Below are positions 27,387 through 36,111 of a stretch of 64,000 nt of DNA, piece after piece. How positions within the stretch are numbered: position 1 is the first letter of the stretch; the number at the start of each line of letters is the position of its first letter. The position numbers were made by a program, and so were the translations under genes. The notes under the pieces were generated by a model that saw nothing but the letters and a program-made list of their open reading frames with translations, had not been told where the DNA came from and did not search any database. Origin of the DNA: BOG-931 sp963761525 (GTDB taxonomy: Bacteria; Pseudomonadota; Alphaproteobacteria; Rhizobiales; Xanthobacteraceae). Location of the stretch: assembly GCA_963761525.1 (NCBI GenBank), contig CAVXHG010000002.1, positions 620,001 to 684,000 of the forward strand, given 5' to 3'.

Positions 27387-29105
27387 CTACCTGCCCCTGA
27401 TCGCTTCCTCCAGCGGTTCCTTGCCGGCCGCATGCATCGCCGCGCGATACGCGAACACCACGCCCGGGCCGAGCGTGGTGCCCGGTCCGGGATAGGTGCC
27501 GCGCATCATCGACGCCATGTCGTTGCCGCACGCATAAAGCCCTTCGATCGCCCGGCCATCATTGTTCAGCACGCGCGCGTTGGCATCCGTCGACAGGCCG
27601 GTGCTGACCGCAATTTCGGCGGGCCAGATCTCCAGCCCGTAATAGGGCGCGGTGTCTAGCGGGCCGATGCAGGGATTAGGCTTGTGCGTATCGTCGCCGT
27701 TGAAGCGGTTGAGCTCAGTTTCGCCTTTGCCGAAATCGGGATCGACGCCGGTCTTCACGAAACCGTTGTAGCGCTCGACCGTCCGGCGCAGCCCCGCCGC
27801 GTCGATGCCGAGTTCGCGCGCAAGGCTGTCGAGCGTATCGCCGCGCTTGAGATAGCCCGCCTTCAACAAGCGCCGCAGGTTGCCGGCGCCGGGATAGACC
27901 ACGCCCAGCCCATATTTGCGAATGAACACTGCGTCGCAGATCAGATAACACGGAAAGCACGGCGACCTTTCGTTGGCGTCGAACATGCCTTCGACGAAGT
28001 CGTGATACGAGAGGGCTTCGTTGACAAAGCGTTCGCCGTTTTTGTTCACCGCGATCAGGCCCGGCTTGGCGCGGTCAAGCAGGAGGTGCGGGTAGAGGCC
28101 CTTGCTGCCGTCGGCGTGCGTGGTGACGGAAACCGGCGTCCACAGCCCGCTGCGGCGATGCTCGCGCGGCGCGATGCGCGCGCCGAGCTGCTCGCCGATG
28201 GCGATGCCGTCACCGTGATTGAATTCGCTCGCCATCGAGTGCGTGGGCACCGGATACGCCATGAACGCGTCGCGATACCGCGCGTTGTGGCCGTAGCCGC
28301 CGGTCGCCAGCACGACGCCCTTGTTCGCCTTGACGCAGACCTCGCCGTCCGCGGTGCTGATCGTCGCGCCGGCGACGCGGCCGTTGCGCTCGTCGACGGA
28401 GATGATCGGCGCATTGAACAGGATGTCGACGCCGCGCCGGCGCAGGCTGAAAAACAGCCGCGCCATCAGCGCATTGCCCATCATCAGCCGCGTGCCGCGC
28501 GGGTAACGCAGGCGGTCGGCGAGGTAACGCGTCATGAGCTTCGCGGCGTAGCCGAAATTGGCCAGCGAGCGGAAACGGTCGACCAGGGGAGGAATGTCGG
28601 CCTTGCCGATCATCATGCCGCCGAACAGCATGTATTCGGCGATCGGCGGCCGCAGCCTGGCGAAATCGACGCCCAGCAATCGCCCGTCGAACGGTTGCGG
28701 AATGATGGCGCGGCCTGAGACCGCCGCGCCTTTCATGTTGCTGCGATAATCCGGATGCCGGCCGCACGGTAGGAATTTCACTTCGGTGTTCTGCTCCAGC
28801 CAGTCGATCACGGCCGGCCCGGTCTTGAGAAACGCCGTGCGTAGCTCCCGGCTCGCGTCGTCGCCGATCAACGCGTCGAGATATTGTTCGGCGCGTTCCG
28901 CGTTATCGTCGAAGCCCGCACGCCGGCTTTGCCGGTTGCCGGGAATCCACAGCGTGCCCGCCGACGTGGATCCGGTGCCACCCACCTGACCTGATTTCTC
29001 GCAGATCAACACAGTCAGCCCATGCAGGCTCGCCACCAGCGCCGCCGTCATGCCGGCCGGTCCGGCGCCCGCGACCAAGAGATCGACTTCGCGTTGTTCG
29101 GTCAT
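27387..29105 (-). CDS. FAD-dependent dehydrogenase (3-ketosteroid dehydrogenase/fumarate reductase flavoprotein type)
   Basis: A 572-residue flavoprotein. The N-terminal DLLVAGAGPAGMTAALVAS is the FAD GxGxxG motif, followed by VGGTGSTSAGTLWIPGNRQ, ANKGVVLATGGYGHNARYRD and, at the C-terminus, GLYACGNDMASMMRGTYPGP with GPGVVFAYRAAMHA. This is the pattern of 3-oxosteroid 1-dehydrogenase and related alpha,beta-desaturases. The ATG at 29105 is used; the frame extends upstream without homology. The substrate could be a steroid or another cyclic ketone. It is isolated from other catabolic genes. Confidence 0.88.
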   Translation of the reverse strand: MTEQREVDLLVAGAGPAGMTAALVASLHGLTVLICEKSGQVGGTGSTSAGTLWIPGNRQSRRAGFDDNAERAEQYLDALIGDDASRELRTAFLKTGPAVIDWLEQNTEVKFLPCGRHPDYRSNMKGAAVSGRAIIPQPFDGRLLGVDFARLRPPIAEYMLFGGMMIGKADIPPLVDRFRSLANFGYAAKLMTRYLADRLRYPRGTRLMMGNALMARLFFSLRRRGVDILFNAPIISVDERNGRVAGATISTADGEVCVKANKGVVLATGGYGHNARYRDAFMAYPVPTHSMASEFNHGDGIAIGEQLGARIAPREHRRSGLWTPVSVTTHADGSKGLYPHLLLDRAKPGLIAVNKNGERFVNEALSYHDFVEGMFDANERSPCFPCYLICDAVFIRKYGLGVVYPGAGNLRRLLKAGYLKRGDTLDSLARELGIDAAGLRRTVERYNGFVKTGVDPDFGKGETELNRFNGDDTHKPNPCIGPLDTAPYYGLEIWPAEIAVSTGLSTDANARVLNNDGRAIEGLYACGNDMASMMRGTYPGPGTTLGPGVVFAYRAAMHAAGKEPLEEAIRGR

Positions 29106-29443
29106 TGCCGTTTGAGCCTCGGCATTGTCTGTGTCGACGGTAGCACATTCTGCATCTCGCCCCGCGATAGCAGGAAGGTGGCATAGGCGGCCTTCGGCCG
29201 CCATCAACGAAAGTCGCGCAGATCGGCCGCTTTGCACTCTGCATTTCCAGCATGGACCGCTGGGTCAAGCTCAGTTGTGACGAAGAGAGGGGTGAGACCG
29301 ATTATGCAAGGCATTTGCAGTCCATCGTTAATCAGTTCCCCCGCCACGACTTCACCTTGGCGACTGCACCAAAAGGCCGAAGCATGGCCGGATTTGCTCC
29401 TGACAAGGCCCCTTGGGTGTCGGGTTCTCCCACGGAGTTCAGT
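29106..29443. other. Intergenic region without a recognised gene
   Basis: This 338-base stretch separates two divergent genes. Open frames run through it but show no family motif, and I see no tRNA, strong hairpin or clear sigma-70 promoter. It probably contains the promoters of both genes. Confidence 0.5.
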
Positions 29444-30361
29444 ATGGCGTATTTGATTGGTGGACGATTTCGCGTGACTGCAGCGTTCGCGGTGCTGCCG
29501 GTGTTTGCACTCGGGCAATTTGTTTTAGCCGCGCCGGCAGCGGCGCGGGTCCATTCCTATGTCCACGCCTATCACCATCATTATCTCGCACGGCGCGAAG
29601 CCGCGCCGGCGTTGACTGATAGTTTCGCGCAGTCAACATTTGGCGGCCGGCAAAATCATCAAAGCCCGCCATCGTTCAACGAAAGTACGTCGCCGATCGA
29701 CGGCATGGCCGCGTCGGCCGCGAGTACGGCCGGCATTCCGGTGTCGCTGGTCGAACGCGTGATCAAGCGCGAGAGCGGCGGCAATCCGCGCGCCGTGTCG
29801 CAAGGCAATTACGGGCTGATGCAGATCCGCCTCGGTACCGCGCGCGCCATGGGGTACTCCGGCTCGGCTGAAGGCCTGCTCGATGCGCAGACCAACATGA
29901 CCTACGCCGTGAAATATCTCGCCGGCGCCTACCGCGCTGCGGGCGGCAACGAAAGCCGCGCCGTCGCGTTCTATGCCAGCGGCTATTATGCGCAAGCCAA
30001 GGCGCAGGGCTTCTCGCCGTATCAGACCGCGCAGGCGAATACATCCCAGCAGGGCTTCAACAGCTATCAGGAGGAAGCCGCCGCGCCGCGTTACATCCGG
30101 ACCAAATATCAAACCAAGTCCCAGGACCGATTCGACCAAACGCAGTACGATGAAGCGCGGTATCAACAAGTCCGTCACGATCGCGCGCCGCGGCCACGCT
30201 ATGTCGAAGCGGGCTACAACTCTGGCCCATTCGTCGCGGCAGCGCATCTGCAATTCAGCGAAGCGCTGGGAGATTCCGGTTGGCAGCCCGGCCTCTACGC
30301 CTACGCGCCGGCTCACCCGTTGCGCTACCGCGTGCGTCATTACCGCCACCACGCGGTGTGA
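29444..30361 (+). CDS. Lytic transglycosylase (SLT domain)
   Basis: A 305-residue exported murein hydrolase. After a signal peptide (VTAAFAVLPVFALGQFVLAA) and a low-complexity linker comes the SLT domain: LVERVIKRESGGNPRAVSQG contains the catalytic glutamate, then NYGLMQIRLGTARAMGYSG, then NMTYAVKYLAGAYRAAGGNE and AVAFYASGYY. It cleaves peptidoglycan glycan strands in the periplasm. The C-terminal 110 residues are rich in Gln, Tyr and Arg and appear disordered. The ATG at 29444 with GGAG upstream is chosen over the longer frame from 29252. Confidence 0.9.
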   Translation: MAYLIGGRFRVTAAFAVLPVFALGQFVLAAPAAARVHSYVHAYHHHYLARREAAPALTDSFAQSTFGGRQNHQSPPSFNESTSPIDGMAASAASTAGIPVSLVERVIKRESGGNPRAVSQGNYGLMQIRLGTARAMGYSGSAEGLLDAQTNMTYAVKYLAGAYRAAGGNESRAVAFYASGYYAQAKAQGFSPYQTAQANTSQQGFNSYQEEAAAPRYIRTKYQTKSQDRFDQTQYDEARYQQVRHDRAPRPRYVEAGYNSGPFVAAAHLQFSEALGDSGWQPGLYAYAPAHPLRYRVRHYRHHAV

Positions 30362-30511
30362 AAGTTCACCTTCTCGTCGCGTGCGGGGAGAAGGTGCTCG
30401 TCCGCTGCTGCTTGAATGCTTTCGTTAACTTTCCATCTAACAACAGCGTGTTAGCATCGGCTCACTGATTCGTTGCCGGGCTGTTCAACCGAAGGACACG
30501 CTGGAAGCGCA

Positions 30512-31435
30512 ATGAACATTCACGCGACGCTCGGCGAACATTCGCCGCCTCGCTTTCTGATGTGTCCGCCGCGGCATTTCGCGGTCACTTACAGCATCAA
30601 CCCGTGGATGGATCCGCAGGCTTGGGCGCGCGGCGCCGACGCGCTGCACGCCGAAGCCACGCGGCAATGGGCCGGATTGCGCCGTGCATTGATCGACGCC
30701 GGCGCTGCGATCGAAGGACTGCGGCCGCGGCTCGGTTTGCCGGATCTTGTGTTCACGGCAAACGCCGCGGTCGTGCTCAACCGTCGCGCCATGCTGGCGC
30801 GATTTCGGCACCCTCAGCGGCAGGGCGAGGAGCCGGTCTTTGCATCGGCGTTTCGCGCCTTGCGCGCCCGGGGCCTGCTCGACGAGGTTGCGACATTGCC
30901 GGACGGCGTGATGGGCGAGGGCGCCGGCGATTGCATTTTCGACGCGCGCCGCGGCGTGTTCTGGACCGGCTCGGGCTTTCGCTCCGATCCGGCGGCAGGT
31001 GAAGCGATCGCTGCGTATTTCGGCGTGCCGTGTCTGGCGCTGCCGCTTGCCGATCCGAGTTTCTATCACCTCGACACCGCGTTCTGCGCGCTGCCCTGCG
31101 GCGGGGTCATGTACTATCCGGCAGCGTTCACACCGGCGGCGCTGGCCACCCTCCACGACCATGTCGCGGTGTTTGACCGTATCGCGCTAGACCGCGACGA
31201 TGCTGCGCGCTTCGCCGCCAATTCCGTGTGCGTCGGCCGCACAATCATTATGTCGCATTGCAGTCTTGCGTTGCGGCAAAAACTGGAAGCGCGCGGTTAC
31301 AAGGTGACGGAAACGCCGCTCGACATTTTTCTGCGCAGCGGCGGTTCCGCCTGCTGCTTGACGCTGCGGCTTGACCGGGAAACGGCGCAATCGGTCGGCG
31401 CGGAACCCGCGCCACAACTGCAGGCGTGGGGCTGA
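30512..31435 (+). CDS. Dimethylarginine dimethylaminohydrolase/arginine deiminase-like protein
   Basis: A 307-residue member of the amidinotransferase (ADI/DDAH) fold. MCPPRHFAVTYSINPWM, LGLPDLVFTANAAVVLNRRA, GEGAGDCIFDARRGVFWTG, FYHLDTAFCALPCGG and the C-terminal SGGSACCLTLRLDRE with a candidate nucleophilic cysteine mark the family. DDAH releases citrulline and dimethylamine from methylarginines; the specific substrate cannot be read from sequence. The ATG at 30512 is used. It is transcribed in the same direction as the transglycosylase but 150 bases away. Confidence 0.87.
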   Translation: MNIHATLGEHSPPRFLMCPPRHFAVTYSINPWMDPQAWARGADALHAEATRQWAGLRRALIDAGAAIEGLRPRLGLPDLVFTANAAVVLNRRAMLARFRHPQRQGEEPVFASAFRALRARGLLDEVATLPDGVMGEGAGDCIFDARRGVFWTGSGFRSDPAAGEAIAAYFGVPCLALPLADPSFYHLDTAFCALPCGGVMYYPAAFTPAALATLHDHVAVFDRIALDRDDAARFAANSVCVGRTIIMSHCSLALRQKLEARGYKVTETPLDIFLRSGGSACCLTLRLDRETAQSVGAEPAPQLQAWG

Positions 31436-31561
31436 ATTTACAGTCTCGGCAAGGCGATGCGCGGAATTGGTCGCGGCGACGGCGCGGGCACTTGTGCTGC
31501 GGTCGCGTCATCCCATCTTCCGTGCGGGTTTGATTTTGGGCAGCACTATCGGACTGTAGCT

Positions 31562-31969
31562 ATGGCCTTTTCGCAGCGATTTGCAGGATTTCAGTACGGC
31601 AGTTTTGCTGGGCATTACGACGAGGTGTCCCGGCGCGCGGCGCTTGACCGGCTCGATAGGCTGGCGACCGTGTTCGACACCGCGCTGATTGTGCCGGGGA
31701 CTAATATCCGGTTCGGCGCCGAGGCCGTGCTGCGGCTTATCCCCGGCATCGGCGATATCGCGGCGTCGGCACTGTCGTTTTATCTGCTCTACGAAGCCTC
31801 GCGCCTCGGCGTGCCGAAGCTTCTGCTCGCGCGGATGACCGCGAATGTGATCTTGGAAGGTACGGTCGGCGCGGTACCGATTGCTGGCGATGCGTTCGAT
31901 ATCTACTTCCGCGCCAACCGGCGCAACGTCGCGTTGCTGCGAAAGTATTTCAGGCGTGAAGGGTTTTAG
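31562..31969 (+). CDS. DUF4112 membrane-associated protein
   Basis: A 135-residue protein with the DUF4112 pattern: DRLDRLATVFDTALIVPGTN, IRFGAEAVLRLIPGIGDIAA, then SALSFYLLYEASRLGVPKLL, and VGAVPIAGDAFDIYFRANRR-type end. Two short hydrophobic segments suggest association with the inner membrane. Its function is unknown. The ATG at 31562 starts just before the conserved region. Confidence 0.85.
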   Translation: MAFSQRFAGFQYGSFAGHYDEVSRRAALDRLDRLATVFDTALIVPGTNIRFGAEAVLRLIPGIGDIAASALSFYLLYEASRLGVPKLLLARMTANVILEGTVGAVPIAGDAFDIYFRANRRNVALLRKYFRREGF

Positions 31970-32020
31970 GGCAACAACCGACCTGAGGGTGTCATCTTTT
32001 TAAAGCGATAATGCAAAGCT

Positions 32021-32281
32021 TCAGTCGGCGCCGCTGTAATCCAGATCGCGTGCTTTCTTCTTCGCGCCGGAGCGCGAAATGTTCCTGATCTTCAGCGGCG
32101 GCCTGCCGGATTTGTCCGCGATCTCGCGGTCTTGCTCGATCAGGAAGCCATGTGCCGCCTTGTCGCCGTCAATGCCTTCCACGATTTCGCGCGGCACCTT
32201 GCGGTTTGAGCGCAGCGAGCCATCCTCGTAGGTGACGTCGAACATGATGAATTCCGAGTTCAATCCCGGCTTTCTCGGCAT
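32021..32281 (-). CDS. Small conserved hypothetical protein
   Basis: An 86-residue, charged protein: MPRKPGLNSEFIMFDVTYED, then REIVEGIDGDKAAHGFLIEQ and a basic tail. A ribosome site (GGGGAG) precedes the ATG at 32281. It resembles short uncharacterised proteins of Bradyrhizobium relatives; no domain or function can be assigned. Confidence 0.72.
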   Translation of the reverse strand: MPRKPGLNSEFIMFDVTYEDGSLRSNRKVPREIVEGIDGDKAAHGFLIEQDREIADKSGRPPLKIRNISRSGAKKKARDLDYSGAD

Positions 32282-32470
32282 TGTTGTTCTCCCCGTCGGC
32301 ATGGGATTGAAAAAGCCAGGCGCCAATGTGGCGCCGTTTCGCTCAATAGACCGCGTATATAGAAATGCCGCGGCGGTTTGGCAATCGGCCGCGGAACCTC
32401 GAGAATCCTGGCTATTTGCGCACCGTCTTATCCCGAAAACCGGTAGCCCCTTTCGGACCCGTGCGCTGCG

Positions 32471-32764
32471 TTAATCCGTCCCTTCGACGATGCGGATGTC
32501 GCGCACCGCGCCGTCGCCGAGCGCTTTGAGCGCATTCTGATACGCGGGACTATTGTAGGCAGCGATCGCTTTTTCGACGCTCGGAAATTCCGAGATCACG
32601 ATGCGTTCTTTCTGGCCGGCCTCGAAAGCTTCTTTCGCGGCGCCGCGTGCGATATAGCGGGCGCCGAACGGTTCCGTCGCGGCCGGCGCGAGCTTGGCAT
32701 AAGCCTCGACTTTCTTCGGATCGGAAATCGAGCGGTAGGCGGTGACCCAATAACCCTTCGGCAT
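32471..32764 (-). CDS. DUF1330 domain protein
   Basis: A 97-residue dimeric alpha/beta-barrel-type protein. MPKGYWVTAYRSISDPKKVE, YAKLAPAATEPFGARYIARG and SEFPSVEKAIAAYNSPAYQN are family hallmarks. Its function is unknown. A paralog of the same length, interrupted by a frameshift, lies at 33807-34101. Confidence 0.87.
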   Translation of the reverse strand: MPKGYWVTAYRSISDPKKVEAYAKLAPAATEPFGARYIARGAAKEAFEAGQKERIVISEFPSVEKAIAAYNSPAYQNALKALGDGAVRDIRIVEGTD

Positions 32765-32877
32765 CTTGCAAGCTCCTTACCGATGATGGCGATTAAGTCT
32801 ATTATGCCGCGGCAAGCGGAGGCGTGCCAAGCCGAGACTTTGCCAAGCGAACGCGTTCCAATCGGAGATTTCTTGCG

Positions 32878-33162
32878 ATGTCGTTCTGGAGCGCGTTGTT
32901 CGGCGGTGGCTCGAAGGTCGCGATCGCGAAAGCATCCGATCCGGTCGAATACAAAGGCTATGTGATCGTCGCCGCGCCGTACAAGAACAACGGCCATTAT
33001 CAGACCGCGGGCACGATCGCGCGCGAGATCGGTGGCGAGCGCAAGCAACATCGCTTCATCCGCGCCGACGCCTATGCCTCCTACGATGATGCGGTGAATT
33101 TCACGCTCAACAAGGCGCGGCAGATCGTCGATCTGCAGGGCGAGCGGATGTTCGACGCCTAG
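32878..33162 (+). CDS. HlyU family protein
   Basis: A 94-residue protein: MSFWSALFGGG lead, EYKGYVIVAAPYKNNGHYQT, AGTIAREIGGERKQHRFIRA and DDAVNFTLNKARQIVDLQG. This is the HlyU domain, first known as a transcriptional activator of haemolysin in Vibrio. In alphaproteobacteria its role is not established. The ATG at 32878 is preceded by CGGAGA. Confidence 0.87.
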   Translation: MSFWSALFGGGSKVAIAKASDPVEYKGYVIVAAPYKNNGHYQTAGTIAREIGGERKQHRFIRADAYASYDDAVNFTLNKARQIVDLQGERMFDA

Positions 33163-33212
33163 CGCATGATCCGGAAAAGTGGTCTTCCGGTTTTCCGAAA
33201 AGATCATGCGCA
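33163..33212. repeat. Palindromic repeat (GCATGATCCGGAAAAGTGG family), copy 1
   Basis: GCGCATGATC at the left end pairs with GATCATGCGC at the right, and CCGGAAAA pairs with TTTTCCGAA inside. A second copy occurs at 61129-61177. This is a common dispersed element of Rhizobiales genomes and may act as a hairpin after the HlyU gene. Confidence 0.75.
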
Positions 33213-33234
33213 AGCTACTAGAAATCCAGACCCG

Positions 33235-33726
33235 TCACTTCTTCGCAAAGTCGATCGTGATGTTGCTCTGGCTCGGTGCGGCCTTCGGCATCAGATCGCG
33301 CGGATCGGGCGCGGCAGGTGGCGGCACTGCGGTACCGACGGTAACGAACTTCACTTTGGTGAGCTTTTCCTGCGTGGTCAGCCATTGCGAAATGGCGAGC
33401 GCGCATTGCGCGGCGAGCTTTTGCGCCGCTTGCGGCGCGCCGCGATCGGAGCGGCATTCGATCCGCACCGGGCCATTGGCGTGCTCGAAGATCAGGTTCG
33501 CGGCCTGCTGCAGGTAGTCGGCGGCGTTGGCGCGGACGGCCATCACGTTGAAGTCGTAAAGCGCGGCCGACGGCAACTGGATGCTGATCGAGGTTGCGAG
33601 ATCGCGAAACGGCAGGTGGCGGTAATGCTCGGGCCGCTCGCCGTAATTCGATTGCATCTCGATGACCGGGAACGGATTGGCCTGCGTGCCCGGCACTGTG
33701 TTCGGGGCGGAATCGATCTGCGCCAT
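33235..33726 (-). CDS. Hypothetical protein with an OmpA-like C-terminal half
   Basis: A 163-residue protein. The segment GPVRIECRSDRGAPQAAQKL followed by CALAISQWLTTQEKLTKVKF has the strand-helix pattern of OmpA-type peptidoglycan-binding domains, but the match is weak. The frame begins at 33726. A signal-peptide-like stretch (MRRAGIAIVGLAALPSSAIA) starts at 33797 in another frame, so the true gene may begin there with a frameshift between. Its function is unknown. Confidence 0.6.
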   Translation of the reverse strand: MAQIDSAPNTVPGTQANPFPVIEMQSNYGERPEHYRHLPFRDLATSISIQLPSAALYDFNVMAVRANAADYLQQAANLIFEHANGPVRIECRSDRGAPQAAQKLAAQCALAISQWLTTQEKLTKVKFVTVGTAVPPPAAPDPRDLMPKAAPSQSNITIDFAKK

Positions 33727-33806
33727 CGCACTGGTGTCGCAATGGCGCTCGATGGCAGCGCGGCAAGCCCGACGATTGCTATGCCCGCGCGCCGCATCGT
33801 GCCCGC

Positions 33807-34101
33807 CTACAAGCCCTCGACGATGCGGATGTCGCGCTGCGCGCCGCCGTCGAGCGCTTTCAGCGCGGCCTGATAGCCGGGGCTGTCATGGGCCGCGATC
33901 GCCTTGTCGACGCTCTCGAACTCGATGACGACGACGCGGTCCTTGATGCCTTTTTCGTAGGCCATCGCGGCGGTGCCGCGGGCGAGGAATTTCGCGCCGG
34001 CGGCCTGCAAGCGCCGGGCCGGCGAGCTTGCCGTATTCCGTCATCTTGTTCGGATCGGTCACTGCAAAATATGTCGAAACCCAATAGGCCTTGGCCATCA
34101 T
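33807..34101 (-). pseudogene. DUF1330 domain protein, frameshifted
   Basis: The first frame gives MAKAYWVSTYFAVTDPNKMT and EYGKLAGPAL; the second continues QAAGAKFLARGTAAMAYEKG to a C-terminus (DSPGYQAALKALDGGAQRDI) shared with the paralog at 32471. Removing one T at GCGCTTGCAGG (about 34015-34020) yields an intact 97-residue protein, exactly the length of the paralog. The start has GGGAG upstream. Confidence 0.82.
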
Positions 34102-34248
34102 CGTCTCCCTTACTCGTTCTGCCTTTGGCGCGCGGTCGCGCCTCGCGCAGCACTGTGCGTTGCGCGAAAAAGGTCGCACGCCTGCCGCTGTGGCGCAATG
34201 CGGTACGGACGGGAAGATGTTCGGGAGGAAGGTGCGGGCGGCGAGAAT

Positions 34249-34609
34249 TCAGGCCGCGACGCCGTCGTCGAGCGGCTGGTTGTCGCTGCGTTTGAGCCGC
34301 TCTGATCATCCGCCGCAATTTGTGGTTCTCGGCTTCGAGCTGGGCGACGCGCTGCATCAGCGCGGCCGCGTCCGGCACATCGGCTGGTTTGACGCTGAAG
34401 CTCAACCCGATTTCGTCGCCGCGCCGCCACGACACCCGCGCCCGCAGCGTCTGTTCTTTCAGCGCAATGTACAGATCGATGATTTCGGGCAGCGCCACCG
34501 CTTCGGCGAGGATGACGTGCGCGCCCTGTTCGTTGATGTCGCGAATGATACAGCTCAAGCCGCTGGGTTGCCCGTCGAAATAGATCAGGCCGCGAAGAAA
34601 GCTTTTCAT
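34249..34609 (-). pseudogene. PilZ domain protein, frameshifted near its end
   Basis: A 119-residue PilZ-type protein: the N-terminal FLRGLIYFDGQPSGLSCIIR includes the region where c-di-GMP arginines lie, though the RxxxR motif is not clear. CIIRDINEQGAHVILAEAVA matches the DxSxxG block, and RARVSWRRGDEIGLSFSV ends the domain, followed by a coiled-coil tail (LMQRVAQLEAENHKLRRMI). Dropping one A near 34305 closes the gene with the tail ERLKRSDNQPLDDGVAA and a stop at 34249. Without that change the frame runs on into the DUF1330 gene. Confidence 0.78.
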
Positions 34610-34749
34610 GCGTCTGACAGTCGCGGCGCTCGCTCATCGGAAGGCTTCCATCCGAAATCTCGTGCGCAAAAATGGAACAGACCCGTAAAGACCCGGTTAA
34701 GGGTTACCAGGCCGCTGCACGCAGACCGACGAAACAGCCGGAAACAGGA

Positions 34750-34923
34750 TTACCAGTTGCCGAACAGATGAACGATGTCGATGGCAATGGCGCCGAACGC
34801 GCAGAGCGCAAGGCCGATACCGATCAAGCCAAACACGATCACCGAATGCATCCGCGCAACCGCTTCGCGGTCGAAATGGTGTTTGTCGTCGAGATGATGA
34901 ACAGGATGCGTTGATGTCGCCAT
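34750..34923 (-). CDS. Small single-pass membrane protein
   Basis: A 57-residue protein with a hydrophilic His-rich N-terminus (MATSTHPVHHLDDKHHFD) and one transmembrane helix (VIVFGLIGIGLALCAFGAIA). GGGAG lies directly before the ATG at 34923. It is of a type conserved in Bradyrhizobium relatives; its function is unknown. Confidence 0.72.
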   Translation of the reverse strand: MATSTHPVHHLDDKHHFDREAVARMHSVIVFGLIGIGLALCAFGAIAIDIVHLFGNW

Positions 34924-35182
34924 GGCTCCCATCCCTTGCAGGCTCGGCAGTTCCTCGCTGCCGCGTTTCGACGTTTCTTCCCTTCAACCCATGTAACGCT
35001 CGAACTCGGTATTTTCGCATGGTGGGCTCCGGCAGGGCAGCTTTGCAACCTTTGCGTGGCTTTTGGCATGACGGCCGCCTAAGCCGCCGGTCGCAAATGC
35101 AACCGGTTTCCGCTAAAGACTCGTTCTGTAACGAGATTTGCTGCAACAAGAAATCCGGCCCAAAGAAACGGTGAGGAACGCC

Positions 35183-35590
35183 ATGCACGTCTTCAATCTG
35201 TCCCGCGAAGCCGAATGGGATCCGAAGAAGCACGTCGAGAAGATCCTCGGCACCGTCGAGGACGGCGACGTCACGGTCGCCTGCTGGGAGCCCGGCCAGA
35301 TCAGCCCCCATCACTGCCACCCGCACGCGACCGAAATCTATTTCTGCTTCGAAGGCGGCGGCACCATGCGCACGCCGGGGCAGACCATCGCGGTGACGCC
35401 CGGCTCGTTCGTCGTGCATCCGCCCGGCGAAGTGCACGAATACGAGAACGGCCAGCAACGCACACTGTTGTTTCGGGTGCGCTACGGCTCCGACATGCTC
35501 GCGCGTCACGTCACCTGGCGCGGCCGCGACGGCTGGAAACAGAGCGCCGAGGACGCGGCGTATTACAAGCAGCATCCGGTCGGCGCCTGA
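35183..35590 (+). CDS. Cupin domain protein
   Basis: A 135-residue cupin with a well-preserved metal site: PHHCHPHATEIYFCFEGGG gives the motif-1 histidines and glutamate, and PGSFVVHPPGEVHEYENG gives motif 2. GAGGA precedes the ATG at 35183. Small metal cupins may be isomerases, dioxygenases or sugar/acid-binding proteins; nothing nearby narrows this down. Confidence 0.87.
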   Translation: MHVFNLSREAEWDPKKHVEKILGTVEDGDVTVACWEPGQISPHHCHPHATEIYFCFEGGGTMRTPGQTIAVTPGSFVVHPPGEVHEYENGQQRTLLFRVRYGSDMLARHVTWRGRDGWKQSAEDAAYYKQHPVGA

Positions 35591-35598
35591 AGCTTCTC

Positions 35599-35690
35599 CC
35601 GTCATGCCCGGGCTTGTGCCGGCCATCGCACGTCTTTGCGCCGAGGCCAGTAGACTGGATGCCCGGCACAAGACCGGCCATGACAGTGCT
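35599..35690. repeat. Palindromic repeat (TGCCCGGGCTTGTGCCGG family)
   Basis: CGTCATGCCCGGGCTTGTGC at the left pairs with GGCACAAGACCGGCCATGAC at the right around a central segment. This long hairpin is a widespread intergenic element in Bradyrhizobium-type genomes. It lies between the convergent cupin and DUF3551 genes, where it could limit read-through. Confidence 0.75.
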
Positions 35691-35693
35691 CGC

Positions 35694-35900
35694 TTAGTGA
35701 TCCTGCGGCGGGCTGTTCTGCACGCAGCTGTCGGCCGAGCCACGCTTCGCCGCCTCGCATTGCGCAAACGTGTCGTAGGCGCATTCGCGCGCCGAGCCCG
35801 CCTGCAGACAGAAGTTGTGATGATGATAGTCGCCCTGCGCGAACGCACTGGGGGCGCCGAGAGTCGCGGCGAATAAGGTTGCCAAAGCGATAATACGCAT
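35694..35900 (-). CDS. DUF3551 family secreted small protein
   Basis: A 68-residue protein: signal peptide MRIIALATLFAATLGAPSAF then a cysteine-containing mature part (NFCLQAGSARECAYDTFAQC, SADSCVQNSPP). The spaced cysteines and CAYDTFAQCEAA fit the DUF3551 pattern typical of Bradyrhizobium. Its function is unknown. Confidence 0.83.
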   Translation of the reverse strand: MRIIALATLFAATLGAPSAFAQGDYHHHNFCLQAGSARECAYDTFAQCEAAKRGSADSCVQNSPPQDH

Positions 35901-36111
35901 AGGGGTCTCCATAGCCCCGCCCGCCCGGCTCACCAATCCCATTCGGGTGTGATGGTTCCTTCAGCACTTCGTCAGAACGGTCATAGCCGTTCGAAGAACG
36001 GCGTCGCTTGGCTCGCCTATGGCCGGGCCTGACGAGGGTGTGGTGACTCACTCCGCGCCGCTTGCTACGACCTTTCCGAAAATCCGAGGGAAAACACGCG
36101 AGGGAAGTTGA

